Part shown: positions 8,748-18,209 of the stretch, piece by piece
How positions within the stretch are numbered: the first letter of the stretch is position 1
Layout of the letters: each line of letters begins with the position of its first letter
Assembly: GCF_004137345.1 (NCBI RefSeq)
Contig: NZ_SDWV01000014.1
Coordinates: 1 to 64,000, forward strand
DNA length: 64,000 nucleotides
From: Nocardioides zhouii
GTDB taxonomy: Bacteria; Actinomycetota; Actinomycetes; Propionibacteriales; Nocardioidaceae
Direction: 5' to 3'
The notes under the pieces: model-generated
Seen by the model: the letters and a program-made list of their open reading frames with translations, nothing else
The model's database searches: none
What the model was told of the DNA's origin: nothing
Made by a program: the position numbers and the translations under genes

Positions 8748-9530
8748 TCACCTCGGGACGCCCCGGAGGCGTACGGACAGGCAGGTCACGCAGCCCTCCA
8801 TCTTCTCGAACTCGGAGATGTCGACCGTGACCACGTCGAGCCCTCGCTCGCGGAAGAGCGCGGCGGACGCCGGTGCCGACGACGCCATCAGGACGGTGCC
8901 GGCGTCGAGCACCACGACGTGCGCGCCCGACTCCTCCGGCACGTCGAGGAAGTGACCCGCCCAGACGTCGGGGTCGTCCACGAGCGGCCCGTGCCCGACC
9001 ACGGTCCCGTCCGGCAGTGCGGTGACGGCGGACTTGAGGTGCAGCACCTTGCGGACCGGTACGCCGATCACGTCGGCGCCGAGGGGCGCGAGGTGCGCAC
9101 GCAGCTGCTCGACGCCCGCCTCGTTGGTCCGGCCGCCCAGGCCGACCCAGACCCGACCGTCGTGCTTGAGCACGTCGCCGCCGTCGAGCGTGCCGGGCGC
9201 CTCGATGTGGGCGATGCGGTAGCCGCGAGCCCGCACAGCGACCTCGGCCGCCTCGGTCTCGGCACGCCGCTCGTCGGCGCCGGGGCGGGCGATGACGGCG
9301 AGGTCGCCGTAGACCACCATCGCGTCCTCGACGAAGACCGAGTCGGGCAGCTCGTCGGCGGCCTCGACCTCAGTGGTCGTCCACCCCGCCGCGTGCAGCG
9401 CGTCGACGTACGCCTGCCACTGGCGCACGGCCAGGCCGTAGTCCACGTCGTCGCTGCGCTCGATGTGCGTGACGAGGCCCTCGCCCATCCGTGAGGACGG
9501 CGGTCGGACCAGGGCGTGACGGGTGTCCAT
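8748..9530 (-). CDS. Dimethylargininase (DDAH)
   Basis: Guanidino-modifying enzyme that hydrolyses NG,NG-dimethylarginine (or a related guanidine) to citrulline and an amine. The 260-residue protein starts MDTRHALVRPPS and carries the acidic substrate pocket SVFVEDAMV, GTLDGGDVL, the catalytic histidine in HLKSAVTAL and the nucleophile Cys250 in EGCVTCLSVR. An in-frame ATG five codons earlier is possible, but MDTRHALVR matches family N-termini better. It faces the M81 gene tail to tail. Arginine deiminase is the alternative, but the length and C-terminal TCLSVR favour DDAH. Confidence 0.9.
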   Translation of the reverse strand: MDTRHALVRPPSSRMGEGLVTHIERSDDVDYGLAVRQWQAYVDALHAAGWTTTEVEAADELPDSVFVEDAMVVYGDLAVIARPGADERRAETEAAEVAVRARGYRIAHIEAPGTLDGGDVLKHDGRVWVGLGGRTNEAGVEQLRAHLAPLGADVIGVPVRKVLHLKSAVTALPDGTVVGHGPLVDDPDVWAGHFLDVPEESGAHVVVLDAGTVLMASSAPASAALFRERGLDVVTVDISEFEKMEGCVTCLSVRLRGVPR

Positions 9531-9599
9531 GGGGCGAACGTACAAGAGGACGCACCCCGTCTGAGATGATCGCCACCGGCGTGGAACCCCGCGCCGGGC

Positions 9600-9675
9600 G
9601 GGCCTCTAGCTCAATTGGCAGAGCAGCAGACTTTTAATCTGTTCGTTCAGGGTTCGAGTCCCTGGAGGCCTACCA
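9600..9675 (+). tRNA. tRNA-Lys (anticodon UUU)
   Basis: Complete cloverleaf. Acceptor GGGCCTC pairs with GAGGCCT, D-stem is GCTC/GAGC, and the anticodon loop CTTTTAA has TTT at 9633-9635. T-arm is CAGGG-TTCGAGT-CCCTG, discriminator A, and CCA is encoded at 9673-9675. It overlaps the 3' end of the gene on the opposite strand by 29 bases. Confidence 0.97.
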
Positions 9676-12600
9676 GCGTCGGTTCGCCGACAACCGGCGA
9701 GGCCGTGGCAGGCCGCGTCAGGTCGAGCGCACCGTCCGCCTCGTCGAGGAGTGCCCGGGCGGCGGCGCGGCCGGCGCTGACCATCCGGTCGAACTGGTGG
9801 AACTCGAGCAGCCCGACGCCCAGCGTGGCCGGCGTGACGACCCACGCACCTTCCGCCCGAGCGGCCGCGACGGCGCCTCCGCTGCCGATCATCATGGTGC
9901 GCAGCAGCGTCTCGCCCAGCGCGGGGACGCGCGGGCGGGTGGGTCGTGCCGAGCCGCCACCTCCGCTGCCACCCATCGAGATGTTGACCGCGACGACCGG
10001 TCCCTCGTCGCGCTCGGTCAGCAGGTCCACGGGGAGGTTGTCGAGGACCCCACCGTCGATGAGCAACCGACCCTCGTCGTCGGGGACCGGGGCGAACAGG
10101 ACCGGCAGCCCGGCAGACGCCCGGATCGCGGCCGCCACACTGCCGCGCCGGTGGACGTAGCGGGTGCGGGTGACCATGTCGGTGCTGGCGGCGTGGAGCT
10201 GGCGCGGCAGGCCCTCCAGCACCTCGTCGCCGAAGGCCCGGTCCATGGCGTCCTCCATCCGGCGGCCCCTGGCCATCGAGTGGGTGGGCAGCCGCCAGTC
10301 GCTGAACGGGCGACGGCGTACGAACTCGGCGTAGCAGAGCTCCTCGAGCGCCTCGCCGTCCAGCCCGCTCGCATGGAGGGCGGCGAGGATCGCGCCCACG
10401 CTGCTGCCGGCGACCCGGTCGACGTGCAGGCCCGCGTCCTCCAGCTCGCGCAGCACGCCCACGTGGGCGAAGGCCCGGGCGCCGCCTCCCGCGAGCACGA
10501 GGCCGAGGGATCGCCCGGCCAGCCGGTCGGCCAGGGCGCGTACGTCGCCGTCCAGGTCCGCGCCCACCACGGTGACCTGCCAGGCGTCGGTCGCGGCCGA
10601 CCACGCCGCTCTTGCTTGGGGCGGGACAGCCGACCCGCGGAGCACGACGTCCGGCTGGCGCAGCGGCGCCGGGACGATCGGCGCCTCGGGCACAGGCAGG
10701 TCCCCGCTTCCCACGAGGACGACGGCGTCGGCCTGGCGCAGGCAGAAGTCGCGCCACTCGGCACCCGCCGGGCCGTCGTCGGCGCCGGCCACGAGCACGA
10801 CCCGGTCGTGGGTCCGCTCGGCCCGGTCGAGGGCCTCGGCGCCGACCTGTCCGGGTGCCGCCACCGAGCAGTGCAGCGACAGCCGTCGCACCAGGGCGGC
10901 GGCGAGCTCGTCCAGGCCCACGCCGGGGTGCAGCCCGACGATGGCGACGACCGTCGGCTGGACCGGTCGCGGGCGTCCCGCGGAGGCACCGACGGTGCGC
11001 AGCCGCTGGGCGACCTGGGTGAGCACGACGCGCGACGCCACGGGGTCCTTGCCGAGCAGCTCGTCGAAGGCGGCCCGGGGCAGCTCCAGGACCGTGGTGT
11101 CGCGACGGGCGCGCACTGACGCCGATCGCGCCTCGCCGGTGAGCAGCGCCATCTCGCCCAGCACGTCGCTCGGGCCGAGCTCGCGCACCAGTCGCCCGTC
11201 GATCTCCACCTCCAGCCGACCGGTGCGGACGACGTACGCCGCGCCGGGCGGGTCGCCCGCCTGCATCAACCAGCTGCCGGCCGGCACCTTGACCAGCCGG
11301 GACGCCGCCTCGAGGCGGCGGCGTGCCTCGACGGACAGCGCCGACAGCATGGGTACGTCGGAGAGGTCGGCCGCGTCGTGGCTCGCACCTGCGGGCACCA
11401 CCGCGCCTCCGGAGACAGGCACCGGCGGCAGCACGCGCGCCGGGGAGCCGTCGTCCCCGGCGTCGGTCTCGACCACCTTCGCCAGCCGTCCCAGCGGCAC
11501 GGCGACCAGGGCGACCAGCACGAAGGCGGCGATCGAGAGTGCCCAGCCGTCGTGGAACGCCTCGACCGCCGTGGCGGGCGTGGGGTCGCCGAGCACGACG
11601 ACCAGCACCGCGATGCCGAGCACCCCGCCCAGCTGGCGGGCGCTCGAGACCACGGCCGAGGCGGTGGCGTACCGACCGCCCGGCACTGCGGCCAGCGCGG
11701 CGCTGCCCAGCAGCGGCAGCGTCGCTCCCACGCCGATGCCGCTGAGCACCTGGCCGGGGAACCACTGCGTCCAGAACGCCGGCTCGAGCCCGACCTGCTG
11801 GTGGTACCAGAGGTAGGCGCCCGCCCACACGAGGGCACCCGGGACCACGATCACGCGGTAGCCGAGGCGGTCCGCGAGCGGACCCAGCCGCGCGGCGACG
11901 ACGGCGGCCACGAGGGCGCCGGGCACGAGCGCGAGGCCCGCGCGGAGGACGTCGTAGCCCCAGACGTACTGCAGCCACAGGATGTTGGTCAGCAGGTAGG
12001 CGTAGAACCCGAAGCCCGCCAGGATCGTCGCGGCGGAGGCGATGCTGAAGGACGGGATCCGCAGCAGTGCGGGGTCGAGGAGTGGCGAGCGGTGCGCGCG
12101 CGAGCTGACCACGAACAGGGCCAGGAGCAACGCGGTCGCACCGAAGGCGCCGACGACTCCGCCGCTGGCCCATCCCCAGTCGCTGCCCTTGACGATGGCG
12201 AGGTTGAGCGCGCCGAGGCAGGCGACCAGCAGCGCCGCACCACGCAGGTCCGGGAGCGTACGTCGGCCGGGCGCGCGGCTCTCGACGAGCAGGCGCCGGG
12301 CGGCCCAGACGGCCGCGACCCCGAAGGGCAGGTTCACCCAGAAGGCCCAGCGCCAGCCGCCCAGCTCGACGAGCGCGCCGCCCAGCGGCGGGCCGAGTCC
12401 GGCGGCGACGGCGGCGGCCGCGCCCCACAGCCCGATCGCGTGGGCGCGACGGTCCTCGGGGAACGCCTCCACCACCAGGGCGAGCGAGGACGGCACGACC
12501 AGGGCGGCGCCCAGCGCCTGGAGCACGCGCGCGGCGATCAGCAGCTCGACGGACGGAGCGGCGCCGCACAGGACCGAGGCGGCGGTGAAGAGCACCACGC

Positions 12601-12853
12601 CGCCCACGAACGCGCGCCGCCGGCCGAGCAGGTCGGTCAGTCGCCCGCAGACGATGAGGAACGCCGCGAAGACGATGTTGTAGGCGTTGAGGACCCACGA
12701 CAGCCCACCGATGGAGGTCCCGGGGAACGACTCGATGATCGAGGGGAAGGCGACGTTGACGATCGTCGCGTCGAGGAAGGCCAGGAAGGCGCCCGACGAC
12801 GCAACGAGCAGCACCCTCGATGCGGGCACCCGCGCGCCACCGTCCGATGACAT
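9647..12853 (-). CDS. MFS transporter-cNMP-binding-patatin fusion (Rv3239c/Rv3728-like)
   Basis: A 1068-residue membrane protein with three modules. Residues about 10-480 are a 14-helix EmrB/QacA-type MFS exporter (GRLTDLLGRRR, RVLQALGAALVVPSSLAL). Residues about 500-620 are a cyclic-nucleotide-binding fold with GEMALLTGEARSASVRA. From about 795 onward is a patatin/NTE phospholipase with the Gly-rich GGGARAFAHVG, nucleophile motif GSSVG and dyad Asp in DGGVLDN. M. tuberculosis Rv3239c and Rv3728 share this architecture. ATG 12853 has GGAGG six bases upstream. The last codons lie antisense to tRNA-Lys. Substrates are unknown; a link between export and lipid hydrolysis under nucleotide control is inference. 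Confidence 0.92.
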   Translation of the reverse strand: MSSDGGARVPASRVLLVASSGAFLAFLDATIVNVAFPSIIESFPGTSIGGLSWVLNAYNIVFAAFLIVCGRLTDLLGRRRAFVGGVVLFTAASVLCGAAPSVELLIAARVLQALGAALVVPSSLALVVEAFPEDRRAHAIGLWGAAAAVAAGLGPPLGGALVELGGWRWAFWVNLPFGVAAVWAARRLLVESRAPGRRTLPDLRGAALLVACLGALNLAIVKGSDWGWASGGVVGAFGATALLLALFVVSSRAHRSPLLDPALLRIPSFSIASAATILAGFGFYAYLLTNILWLQYVWGYDVLRAGLALVPGALVAAVVAARLGPLADRLGYRVIVVPGALVWAGAYLWYHQQVGLEPAFWTQWFPGQVLSGIGVGATLPLLGSAALAAVPGGRYATASAVVSSARQLGGVLGIAVLVVVLGDPTPATAVEAFHDGWALSIAAFVLVALVAVPLGRLAKVVETDAGDDGSPARVLPPVPVSGGAVVPAGASHDAADLSDVPMLSALSVEARRRLEAASRLVKVPAGSWLMQAGDPPGAAYVVRTGRLEVEIDGRLVRELGPSDVLGEMALLTGEARSASVRARRDTTVLELPRAAFDELLGKDPVASRVVLTQVAQRLRTVGASAGRPRPVQPTVVAIVGLHPGVGLDELAAALVRRLSLHCSVAAPGQVGAEALDRAERTHDRVVLVAGADDGPAGAEWRDFCLRQADAVVLVGSGDLPVPEAPIVPAPLRQPDVVLRGSAVPPQARAAWSAATDAWQVTVVGADLDGDVRALADRLAGRSLGLVLAGGGARAFAHVGVLRELEDAGLHVDRVAGSSVGAILAALHASGLDGEALEELCYAEFVRRRPFSDWRLPTHSMARGRRMEDAMDRAFGDEVLEGLPRQLHAASTDMVTRTRYVHRRGSVAAAIRASAGLPVLFAPVPDDEGRLLIDGGVLDNLPVDLLTERDEGPVVAVNISMGGSGGGGSARPTRPRVPALGETLLRTMMIGSGGAVAAARAEGAWVVTPATLGVGLLEFHQFDRMVSAGRAAARALLDEADGALDLTRPATASPVVGEPTLVGLQGLEP

Positions 12854-13052
12854 GTTCACCCTCCACTGCTCCGATGCCGCCCGGGCAGTCTGGACCTGGG
12901 TGCCGATGCCGCACAACGGAGGTCGGACGCGTGGCTAGTCCGCGTCAGCAGTTCCTTGACCTGCACCGACACGGACTGCGAATGTGGACGACCTTTCAAC
13001 CACTCCCCGCCCGGCCCGTGGCGTCGGAGGAGCAGTCGGAGGAGCAAGGGCC

Positions 13053-14075
13053 TCAGGCGTCGGCGACCTCGAGGAGCACCTTGCCGACGGCACCGCTCTC
13101 GACCGCGGCGTGCGCGTCGGCGGTCCGCTCGAGCGGGTAGTGGTGGAGCGGCAGGCCGTGCTCGTCGCCGACCCCGAACCCGCCGTCGGCGACCGCCGTC
13201 GTGATGTCCTCGGCCGCCGCGCGCAGCGCCGCGTGCCCGACGGTGTAGAGCAGCACCCACTGGAAGCGCGCGTTGGTGGAGAAGGTCTCGCGGACGCTGA
13301 GGGTCAGCTCGTCGCCACCGTTGTTGGCATAGATCGCGATCGTCCCGCGGGGCTTGATGACCCCGACGTCGAGCCGCAGGTTCTGCGCGGGTGCCACCTC
13401 GACGACGAGGTCGACCCCGTCCGGGGCGAGGTCGCGGATGGCGGTGGCTGCGTCCACCTCGCGATAGTTCACGACGTGGTGCGCGCCGGCGGCCCGCGCG
13501 AGCTCGCCCTTCTCGGGTCCGCTCACCGTGGTGATCACTGTGGCGCCGGCCCAGCGGGCAAGCTGGATGGCGGCGTTGCCCACTGCGCCGGCCCCGCCGG
13601 CGACGAGCACCGTCATGTCGGACAGGGCTCCGGGAGCGAGCCGGTCCGGGCCGTCCTCGGAGGTGGTCAGGGCCCGGTGCGCGGTGACGGCGGGCACGCC
13701 GAGGGAGGCGCCGACGTCGTACGACGCCGCGTCGGGCAGCGCGGCGACGTTGGCCAGCGGCAGGACGACGAGCTCCTGCGCGGTGCCGCCGGGGCGGGTG
13801 TGCTGCGCCAGCATCGTCCAGACCCGGTCGCCGACCGCGAGACCGGCGACGTCGGGCCCGACGGCGTCGACGACCCCGGAGCCGTCCTGGCCGGGCACAA
13901 TCTCGGGGAAGGCGAGCTCGCCCATCCCGCCGGCGCGGAACTTCCAGTCCGTCGGGTTGACCCCCGCGCGGACGATCCGCACGCGGACCTCGCCCGGACC
14001 GGGCTCGGCCGCGTCCCGCTCGACCAGCTCGAGGACCGAGGAGTCGCCGCTCTCGGTGTAGACCACTGCACGCAT
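13053..14075 (-). CDS. NADPH:quinone reductase-type zinc-free alcohol dehydrogenase
   Basis: Medium-chain dehydrogenase/reductase of the zeta-crystallin (quinone oxidoreductase) group, reducing quinones or enals with NADPH. The 340-residue protein has the GroES-like N-terminal domain (RAGVNPTDWKFRAG, GQDGSGVVDAVG) and a Rossmann domain with VLVAGGAGAVGNAAIQLA near 155-170. The zinc-ligand cysteines of true alcohol dehydrogenases are absent. ATG 14075 or GTG one codon earlier are both possible. It stands alone, with about 200 bases to the MFS-patatin start. Substrate cannot be read from the sequence. Confidence 0.88.
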   Translation of the reverse strand: MRAVVYTESGDSSVLELVERDAAEPGPGEVRVRIVRAGVNPTDWKFRAGGMGELAFPEIVPGQDGSGVVDAVGPDVAGLAVGDRVWTMLAQHTRPGGTAQELVVLPLANVAALPDAASYDVGASLGVPAVTAHRALTTSEDGPDRLAPGALSDMTVLVAGGAGAVGNAAIQLARWAGATVITTVSGPEKGELARAAGAHHVVNYREVDAATAIRDLAPDGVDLVVEVAPAQNLRLDVGVIKPRGTIAIYANNGGDELTLSVRETFSTNARFQWVLLYTVGHAALRAAAEDITTAVADGGFGVGDEHGLPLHHYPLERTADAHAAVESGAVGKVLLEVADA

Positions 14076-14159
14076 CACGTCTTCTTCCGTCGGGGATCGT
14101 GTGCCGACGTCAACACACGGAGGCGCCCGACTATGCCGGACCGGGGGCGACCCGACCGG

Positions 14160-15518
14160 TCAGCGGACCCTGACCGACCCGACGCGGTAGGCGCCCGACG
14201 CCGTGCGTCCGGCATTGGCGAGGTGCATCGGCTGCGAGTAGCCGGTCGGGTCGACGACGCTGACGAGGACGTCGTACCTCCCCGGCGACAGCCGCGGGAC
14301 GGAGACCTTCGTGGTGCGCCGCGAGGAGGCGACGAGCCCGTCGAGCTGCTGGCCGAGCGCCGCGCTGACCGTCCTGCCCGACCGCGCGAACGTGAGCCGC
14401 ACGTCCCAGCGGTCGTACGTCGGCGCACTGCCCTGGTTGACCCACGCCGTCCGCACGGTGATGCGGTCGCCCGCGGCGATCGAGCGGGGCAGGGTCAGCG
14501 ACCGGAGCCGGATCCGGTACCCGGCGGTGGCGAGCGCCGTGGCGTACGCCGAGCGCTGATGTGGCGTCAGCGCGTCGTGCGTCCACGGCATGTTGCCGGA
14601 CGACAGCGTGGACACGTGGAACTGGCGGACCTGCTTCGCCCCGAGGACGGGATCGGCCTGCGTACACCACTCCGAGAAGAACGGCCGGGTGCGCCAGAAC
14701 GACTGGAGCCTCTCGTCGACCGCGAGCATGGAGTACATGTCGGGGCAGCCGAGGCCGTCGGTGCGCATACCGAGCTGGGGGTGGGCGGCGAGCGCCTTCA
14801 GGGTGAACTCCACCGGGGTCATGGTGTTGATCAGGAGGTGCTTGTTCGGGAAGGCCGAGGCGACGGCATCGACGATGGCGAGCCCGTTGGCGTCGGAGAC
14901 CCGCTCACCGGCGTCGACGTGCCACTCGCCGTAGCTGCCGTAGCCGCCGACGTCGACGTAGCCCAGCCGCGGGTCGTCGCCGTAGCGCCGACCGAGCTCG
15001 GCCATCAGCTCGCGCCACTGGCCCTGGAACCCGGTGGAGTTCCAGTCAGGGATGTCGGTGCCCGGCTGGCGTGGGACGAACGGCGGCGTCACCGCCGGGC
15101 GGTCGGCCCGGTAGTTCATCCAGCAGCCGGGGCAGTAGGCCATGACGCGGAAGCCGAACTTGCCGCCGCGCTCACCGGCCTCGGCGAGCCCCGCGTCGAG
15201 CCAGGTGAAGTCCCACTGGCCGTCGGCCGGCTCGATCCGGCCCCAGTAGACCTGGTCGCGGTAGTAGACGTCGTTCGAGGTCACCGTCGACGGCGTGGGC
15301 TCGGCTCCGAGCCAGCGGTACTGCCCGCGCAGCGGGTTCGGGAGGTCGGCGCCCGCGGGCAGCGCGGCGAGGGCGTACGTGCGCTCGGACCGCTTGCCCG
15401 GGCCTGTCTGCGCGGTCGACGGCGTCGCGACGAGCGCCGCGGTGAGGCCCGCGATCCCGACGAGGGCCACGACGGCGCGCGTCAGCGAGGTCGTCCGTCC
15501 CAGGCCTCGTGCTCGCAC
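14160..15518 (-). CDS. Secreted DUF4832/DUF4874-type glycosidase-like protein
   Basis: Predicted exported protein of 452 residues from GTG 15518. Residues 1-36 are a Sec-type signal with a hydrophobic core and a likely AQT cleavage site. The mature part starts NPLRGQYRW, typical of the DUF4874 barrel. It continues with the TIM-barrel-like GRIEPADGQWDFTWLDAGL and GYVDVGGYGSYGEWH, where the Glu could be catalytic. The C-terminal 130 residues are a beta-sandwich with TAWVNQGSAPTYDRWDV, the DUF4832 module. It probably acts on an extracellular glycan, though no activity is proven for the family that I know of. Confidence 0.75.
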   Translation of the reverse strand: MRARGLGRTTSLTRAVVALVGIAGLTAALVATPSTAQTGPGKRSERTYALAALPAGADLPNPLRGQYRWLGAEPTPSTVTSNDVYYRDQVYWGRIEPADGQWDFTWLDAGLAEAGERGGKFGFRVMAYCPGCWMNYRADRPAVTPPFVPRQPGTDIPDWNSTGFQGQWRELMAELGRRYGDDPRLGYVDVGGYGSYGEWHVDAGERVSDANGLAIVDAVASAFPNKHLLINTMTPVEFTLKALAAHPQLGMRTDGLGCPDMYSMLAVDERLQSFWRTRPFFSEWCTQADPVLGAKQVRQFHVSTLSSGNMPWTHDALTPHQRSAYATALATAGYRIRLRSLTLPRSIAAGDRITVRTAWVNQGSAPTYDRWDVRLTFARSGRTVSAALGQQLDGLVASSRRTTKVSVPRLSPGRYDVLVSVVDPTGYSQPMHLANAGRTASGAYRVGSVRVR

Positions 15519-15589
15519 GCCCGCCAGTGTGCGCGAGACCCCAGGATCCCCGCAGGATTACCGAAGGATCCGTCAAGCCGAGCGTACGG

Positions 15590-17059
15590 TCAGGCGCGCT
15601 CGGGTACGCCGCGCGCACCGGAGTCGGTGAGCTCGGCCTCGCGCTCGGCGACCGCCTCGAGCTCCTGCCGGCGGGTCTCCTGCATCATCGCCCGCGTGGC
15701 GTCGTAGATGCCGGGGTCGGACACCAGGTCGGCGGCACCGCGGCGCAGCCGGGCGAGCGCGGCGCGGGCGAAGATCTGCTGCTCGGTCGTGGTGCGCTCG
15801 GAGCGGTTGTTGCTGATGAACGTGATCGCCCACCGCATCAGGGCCGACACCTGATTCTTGAACCCGGTGAGGTAGACGAGGTGCACGCCGAGCCACATCA
15901 GCCACGCGACGATGCCGGTGAGCCGGAACCTGCCGACCATCGCGACCGCGCGGAACCGGCTGATGATCGCCATCGAGCCCTTGTCGAAGTACTTGAACGG
16001 CTCCTGCGGCTGCTTGTCCTCGAGCCGGTTCCTGATCTCCTTGGCGGCGTACTTCGCGCCCTGGATGGCGACCTGCGCGACGCCCGGGAGGTTGTCGAGG
16101 GCGATCATGTCGCCGACGACGAAGACCTCGGGGTGGCCGGGCAGCGTGAGGTCGGGGTTCACCGCGATGCGGCCGGCCCGGTCGAGCGGGGCACCGGTCT
16201 GCTCCGACAGCGTCTTGCCGAGCGGGTTCGCCTGCACGCCTGCGGCCCAGATCTTGGTGACCGAGGAGATCCGCTCGGACCGACCGTCCTTGAACTTCAC
16301 CTCGAGGCCGCGCTCGTCGACGTCGGTGACCATCGCGCCGAGCATGACCTCGACCCCGAGCTTCTCGAGCTCGGACTTGGTCTTCTCGCCGAGCTTGGCA
16401 CCGAAGGGCGGCAGCACCTGGGCGGCGGCGTCGATCAGCAACACCCGCGCCGTACGGGTGTTGATAGCCCGGAAGTCCTTGTTGAGGGTGCGGTGCGCGA
16501 GCTCCGCGATCTGGCCGGCCATCTCGACACCGGTCGGGCCGGCGCCCACCACCACGAACGTCAAGTGGTGGTCGACGTCGTCGCCGCGGGTCGCCCCCAG
16601 CTCGGCCATCTCGAAGGCGCCGAAGATCCGGCCGCGCAGCTCGAGGGCGTCGTCGATGCTCTTCATGCCCGGCGCGAACTCGGCGAAGTGGTCGTTGCCG
16701 AAGTAGGACTGGCTCGCGCCGGCGGCAACCAGCAGCGAGTCGTACGACGTCACGGTGTCGCGGCCCAGCACCTGCGAGGTGACCGTCTTGGCGGTGAGGT
16801 CGATGGCGTTGACCTCGCCGAGGATCACCCGGGCGTTGTCCTGGCTGCTGAGGATCTCGCGGGTCGGCGGGGCGATCTCGCCCTCCGACAGGATGCCCGT
16901 CGCGACCTGGTAGAGCAGCGGCTGGAAGAGGTGATGGGTGGTCTTCGCGATCACTGTCACGTCGACGTCGGCACGGCGCAGGGCCTTGGTGCCGAAGAGC
17001 CCGCCGAAGCCTGAACCGATCACGACGACCTTGTGTCGCGGCGTCTGCGTCGTGGTCAT
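15590..17059 (-). CDS. ndh: Type II NADH dehydrogenase (NDH-2)
   Basis: Membrane-bound single-subunit NADH:quinone oxidoreductase that feeds electrons to menaquinone without pumping protons. The 489-residue protein has an FAD-binding GxGxxG in VVVIGSGFGGLFGT near residue 12, a second dinucleotide fold for NADH in FVVVGAGPTGVEMAG near 168, and the FAD-contacting GDMIAL near 317. A hydrophobic stretch around MVGRFRLTGIVAWLMWLGVH near 400 anchors it to the membrane. ATG 17059 has AGGAGC upstream. It is slightly longer than enterobacterial NDH-2, as is usual in actinobacteria. Monocistronic by spacing. Confidence 0.95.
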   Translation of the reverse strand: MTTTQTPRHKVVVIGSGFGGLFGTKALRRADVDVTVIAKTTHHLFQPLLYQVATGILSEGEIAPPTREILSSQDNARVILGEVNAIDLTAKTVTSQVLGRDTVTSYDSLLVAAGASQSYFGNDHFAEFAPGMKSIDDALELRGRIFGAFEMAELGATRGDDVDHHLTFVVVGAGPTGVEMAGQIAELAHRTLNKDFRAINTRTARVLLIDAAAQVLPPFGAKLGEKTKSELEKLGVEVMLGAMVTDVDERGLEVKFKDGRSERISSVTKIWAAGVQANPLGKTLSEQTGAPLDRAGRIAVNPDLTLPGHPEVFVVGDMIALDNLPGVAQVAIQGAKYAAKEIRNRLEDKQPQEPFKYFDKGSMAIISRFRAVAMVGRFRLTGIVAWLMWLGVHLVYLTGFKNQVSALMRWAITFISNNRSERTTTEQQIFARAALARLRRGAADLVSDPGIYDATRAMMQETRRQELEAVAEREAELTDSGARGVPERA

Positions 17060-17206
17060 CGATAGCTCCTGGAGTCGAGGTGCGAGTGCTCGTGGTGGCG
17101 CTGTAGAAACATTGTCCTCCCGCGCCGACCGGGAGGACGAAACGCCGGGCGCGTCTGGTTGCTCACATCCGCTACCCGGAGTCGCGAGAAACTAGGGTGA
17201 TGTCGA

Positions 17207-17233
17207 GGTTTGAACCGCCCCGATCGCGGGTAA
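17207..17233 (+). promoter_or_regulatory. SigB/SigF-type stress promoter
   Basis: GGTTT at 17207-17211, a 16-base spacer and GGGTAA at 17228-17233 match the consensus GTTT-N14-17-GGGTA used by SigB (Streptomyces) and SigF (mycobacteria). It lies about 45 bases upstream of the RsbW-like kinase gene, in the right direction. This supports general-stress control of the kinase-crcB-crcB operon. Confidence 0.65.
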
Positions 17234-17276
17234 CCATCGCCCCACTGGACTGCCCACCCCCTCGAAATGAGTCCCA

Positions 17277-18209
17277 GTGCCGCTGAGCTCCGAGTTGACC
17301 CTGGCGTCATCGCCGCGCGCCGCGGCCGATGCCCGGCGCTGGGTCAGCGACGTCTGCCACCGGCTCGAGCGACCCGACCTCGTCGAGTGCGCCGAGCTGG
17401 GCGTGTCCGAGCTGGTGGCCAACGCCGTCCTGCACGCGAGCGCGCCCTTCCGGGTGCGGGTCCGCGGCACCGCGAGCCACCCGCGCATCGAGGTCATCGA
17501 CGGCTCGACCAGCCCGCCCGTGCCACCGGCGCCGCTCGTCGGTGACAACCTCGACCTCCTCCTGACCTTCGGGCGCGGTCTCGCCATGGTGGCCCAGTGC
17601 GCGGTCGCCTGGGGCGCGACGATCGAGGCCGACAGCAAGATCGTCTGGTTCGAGCCGGCCGCACAGATGAGCGACGAGGGTGGCGCCGAGTGGGTGATCG
17701 ACTCCCACGACCAGCCCGGCCCCGAGCCCATCAACGACGACGCCGTCGAGGTGCGCCTCCTCGCCCTCGAGGTGCCGCTCTACTCCTCCCTGGCCCGGCA
17801 GTACCACGAGCTCCGTCGTGAGCTCCGGCTGCTCTCGCTGTCCCACCAGTCCGACTACCCGCTGGCCGGCGACCTCACCTCGATGTTCGCCAACTTCGAG
17901 CGGCAGTTCCCCGCGACGTTCGGCGACCAGGTGCGCGCGGCCGAGACCGGTGGGCTGCGGCGGGTCGACCTGACCTTCTCGATGATGCCCGAGGCCAGCC
18001 CGATCTTCGTGACGATGACCGAGATGTTCGACGTCGCCGACGCCTTCTGCCGCGCCGAGCGCCTGCTGTCGCTCGCGCGCACGCCCGCACAGCGCTCCCT
18101 GCAGAACTGGCTCCTCGGCGAGCTGGTCCACCAGCTCGGCGGGGCCACGGCCCAGCCGTGGTCAGGTCCGTCCGGCGCCAGCGCGTCCTCCGCCAGCCAG
18201 GTCGGGTGA
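17277..18209 (+). CDS. RsbW-like ATP-binding regulator with C-terminal sensory-like region
   Basis: A 310-residue protein whose first about 130 residues are a GHKL ATPase of the anti-sigma/serine kinase (HATPase_c_2) class. It shows an N-box-like GVSELVANAVLHA near residue 42, G1-like IEVIDGS near 71 and G2-like FGRGLAMVAQCA near 98. Such proteins usually bind a sigma factor or phosphorylate an anti-sigma antagonist. Residues 150-310 are mostly helical and I do not recognise the domain; the tail is Ser/Ala-rich. GTG 17277 has only a weak ribosome binding site. A SigB/SigF-type promoter lies upstream and the stop overlaps crcB, so it heads a three-gene operon. Confidence 0.75.
   Translation: MPLSSELTLASSPRAAADARRWVSDVCHRLERPDLVECAELGVSELVANAVLHASAPFRVRVRGTASHPRIEVIDGSTSPPVPPAPLVGDNLDLLLTFGRGLAMVAQCAVAWGATIEADSKIVWFEPAAQMSDEGGAEWVIDSHDQPGPEPINDDAVEVRLLALEVPLYSSLARQYHELRRELRLLSLSHQSDYPLAGDLTSMFANFERQFPATFGDQVRAAETGGLRRVDLTFSMMPEASPIFVTMTEMFDVADAFCRAERLLSLARTPAQRSLQNWLLGELVHQLGGATAQPWSGPSGASASSASQVG

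Noticed and set aside
13501..14670. Long plus-strand openings opposite the quinone reductase and DUF4832 genes
   Set aside because: They are shadows of real genes in GC-rich sequence: composition is Arg/Gly/Val-dominated with no domains, and the opposite strand has clear families.
17193..17225. Fluoride riboswitch (crcB motif) upstream of the kinase-crcB operon
   Set aside because: GGTGATG and AACCGCC resemble the 5' half of the motif, but the required CUGAUG-type 3' half is missing, and the same bases form a convincing SigB/SigF promoter.
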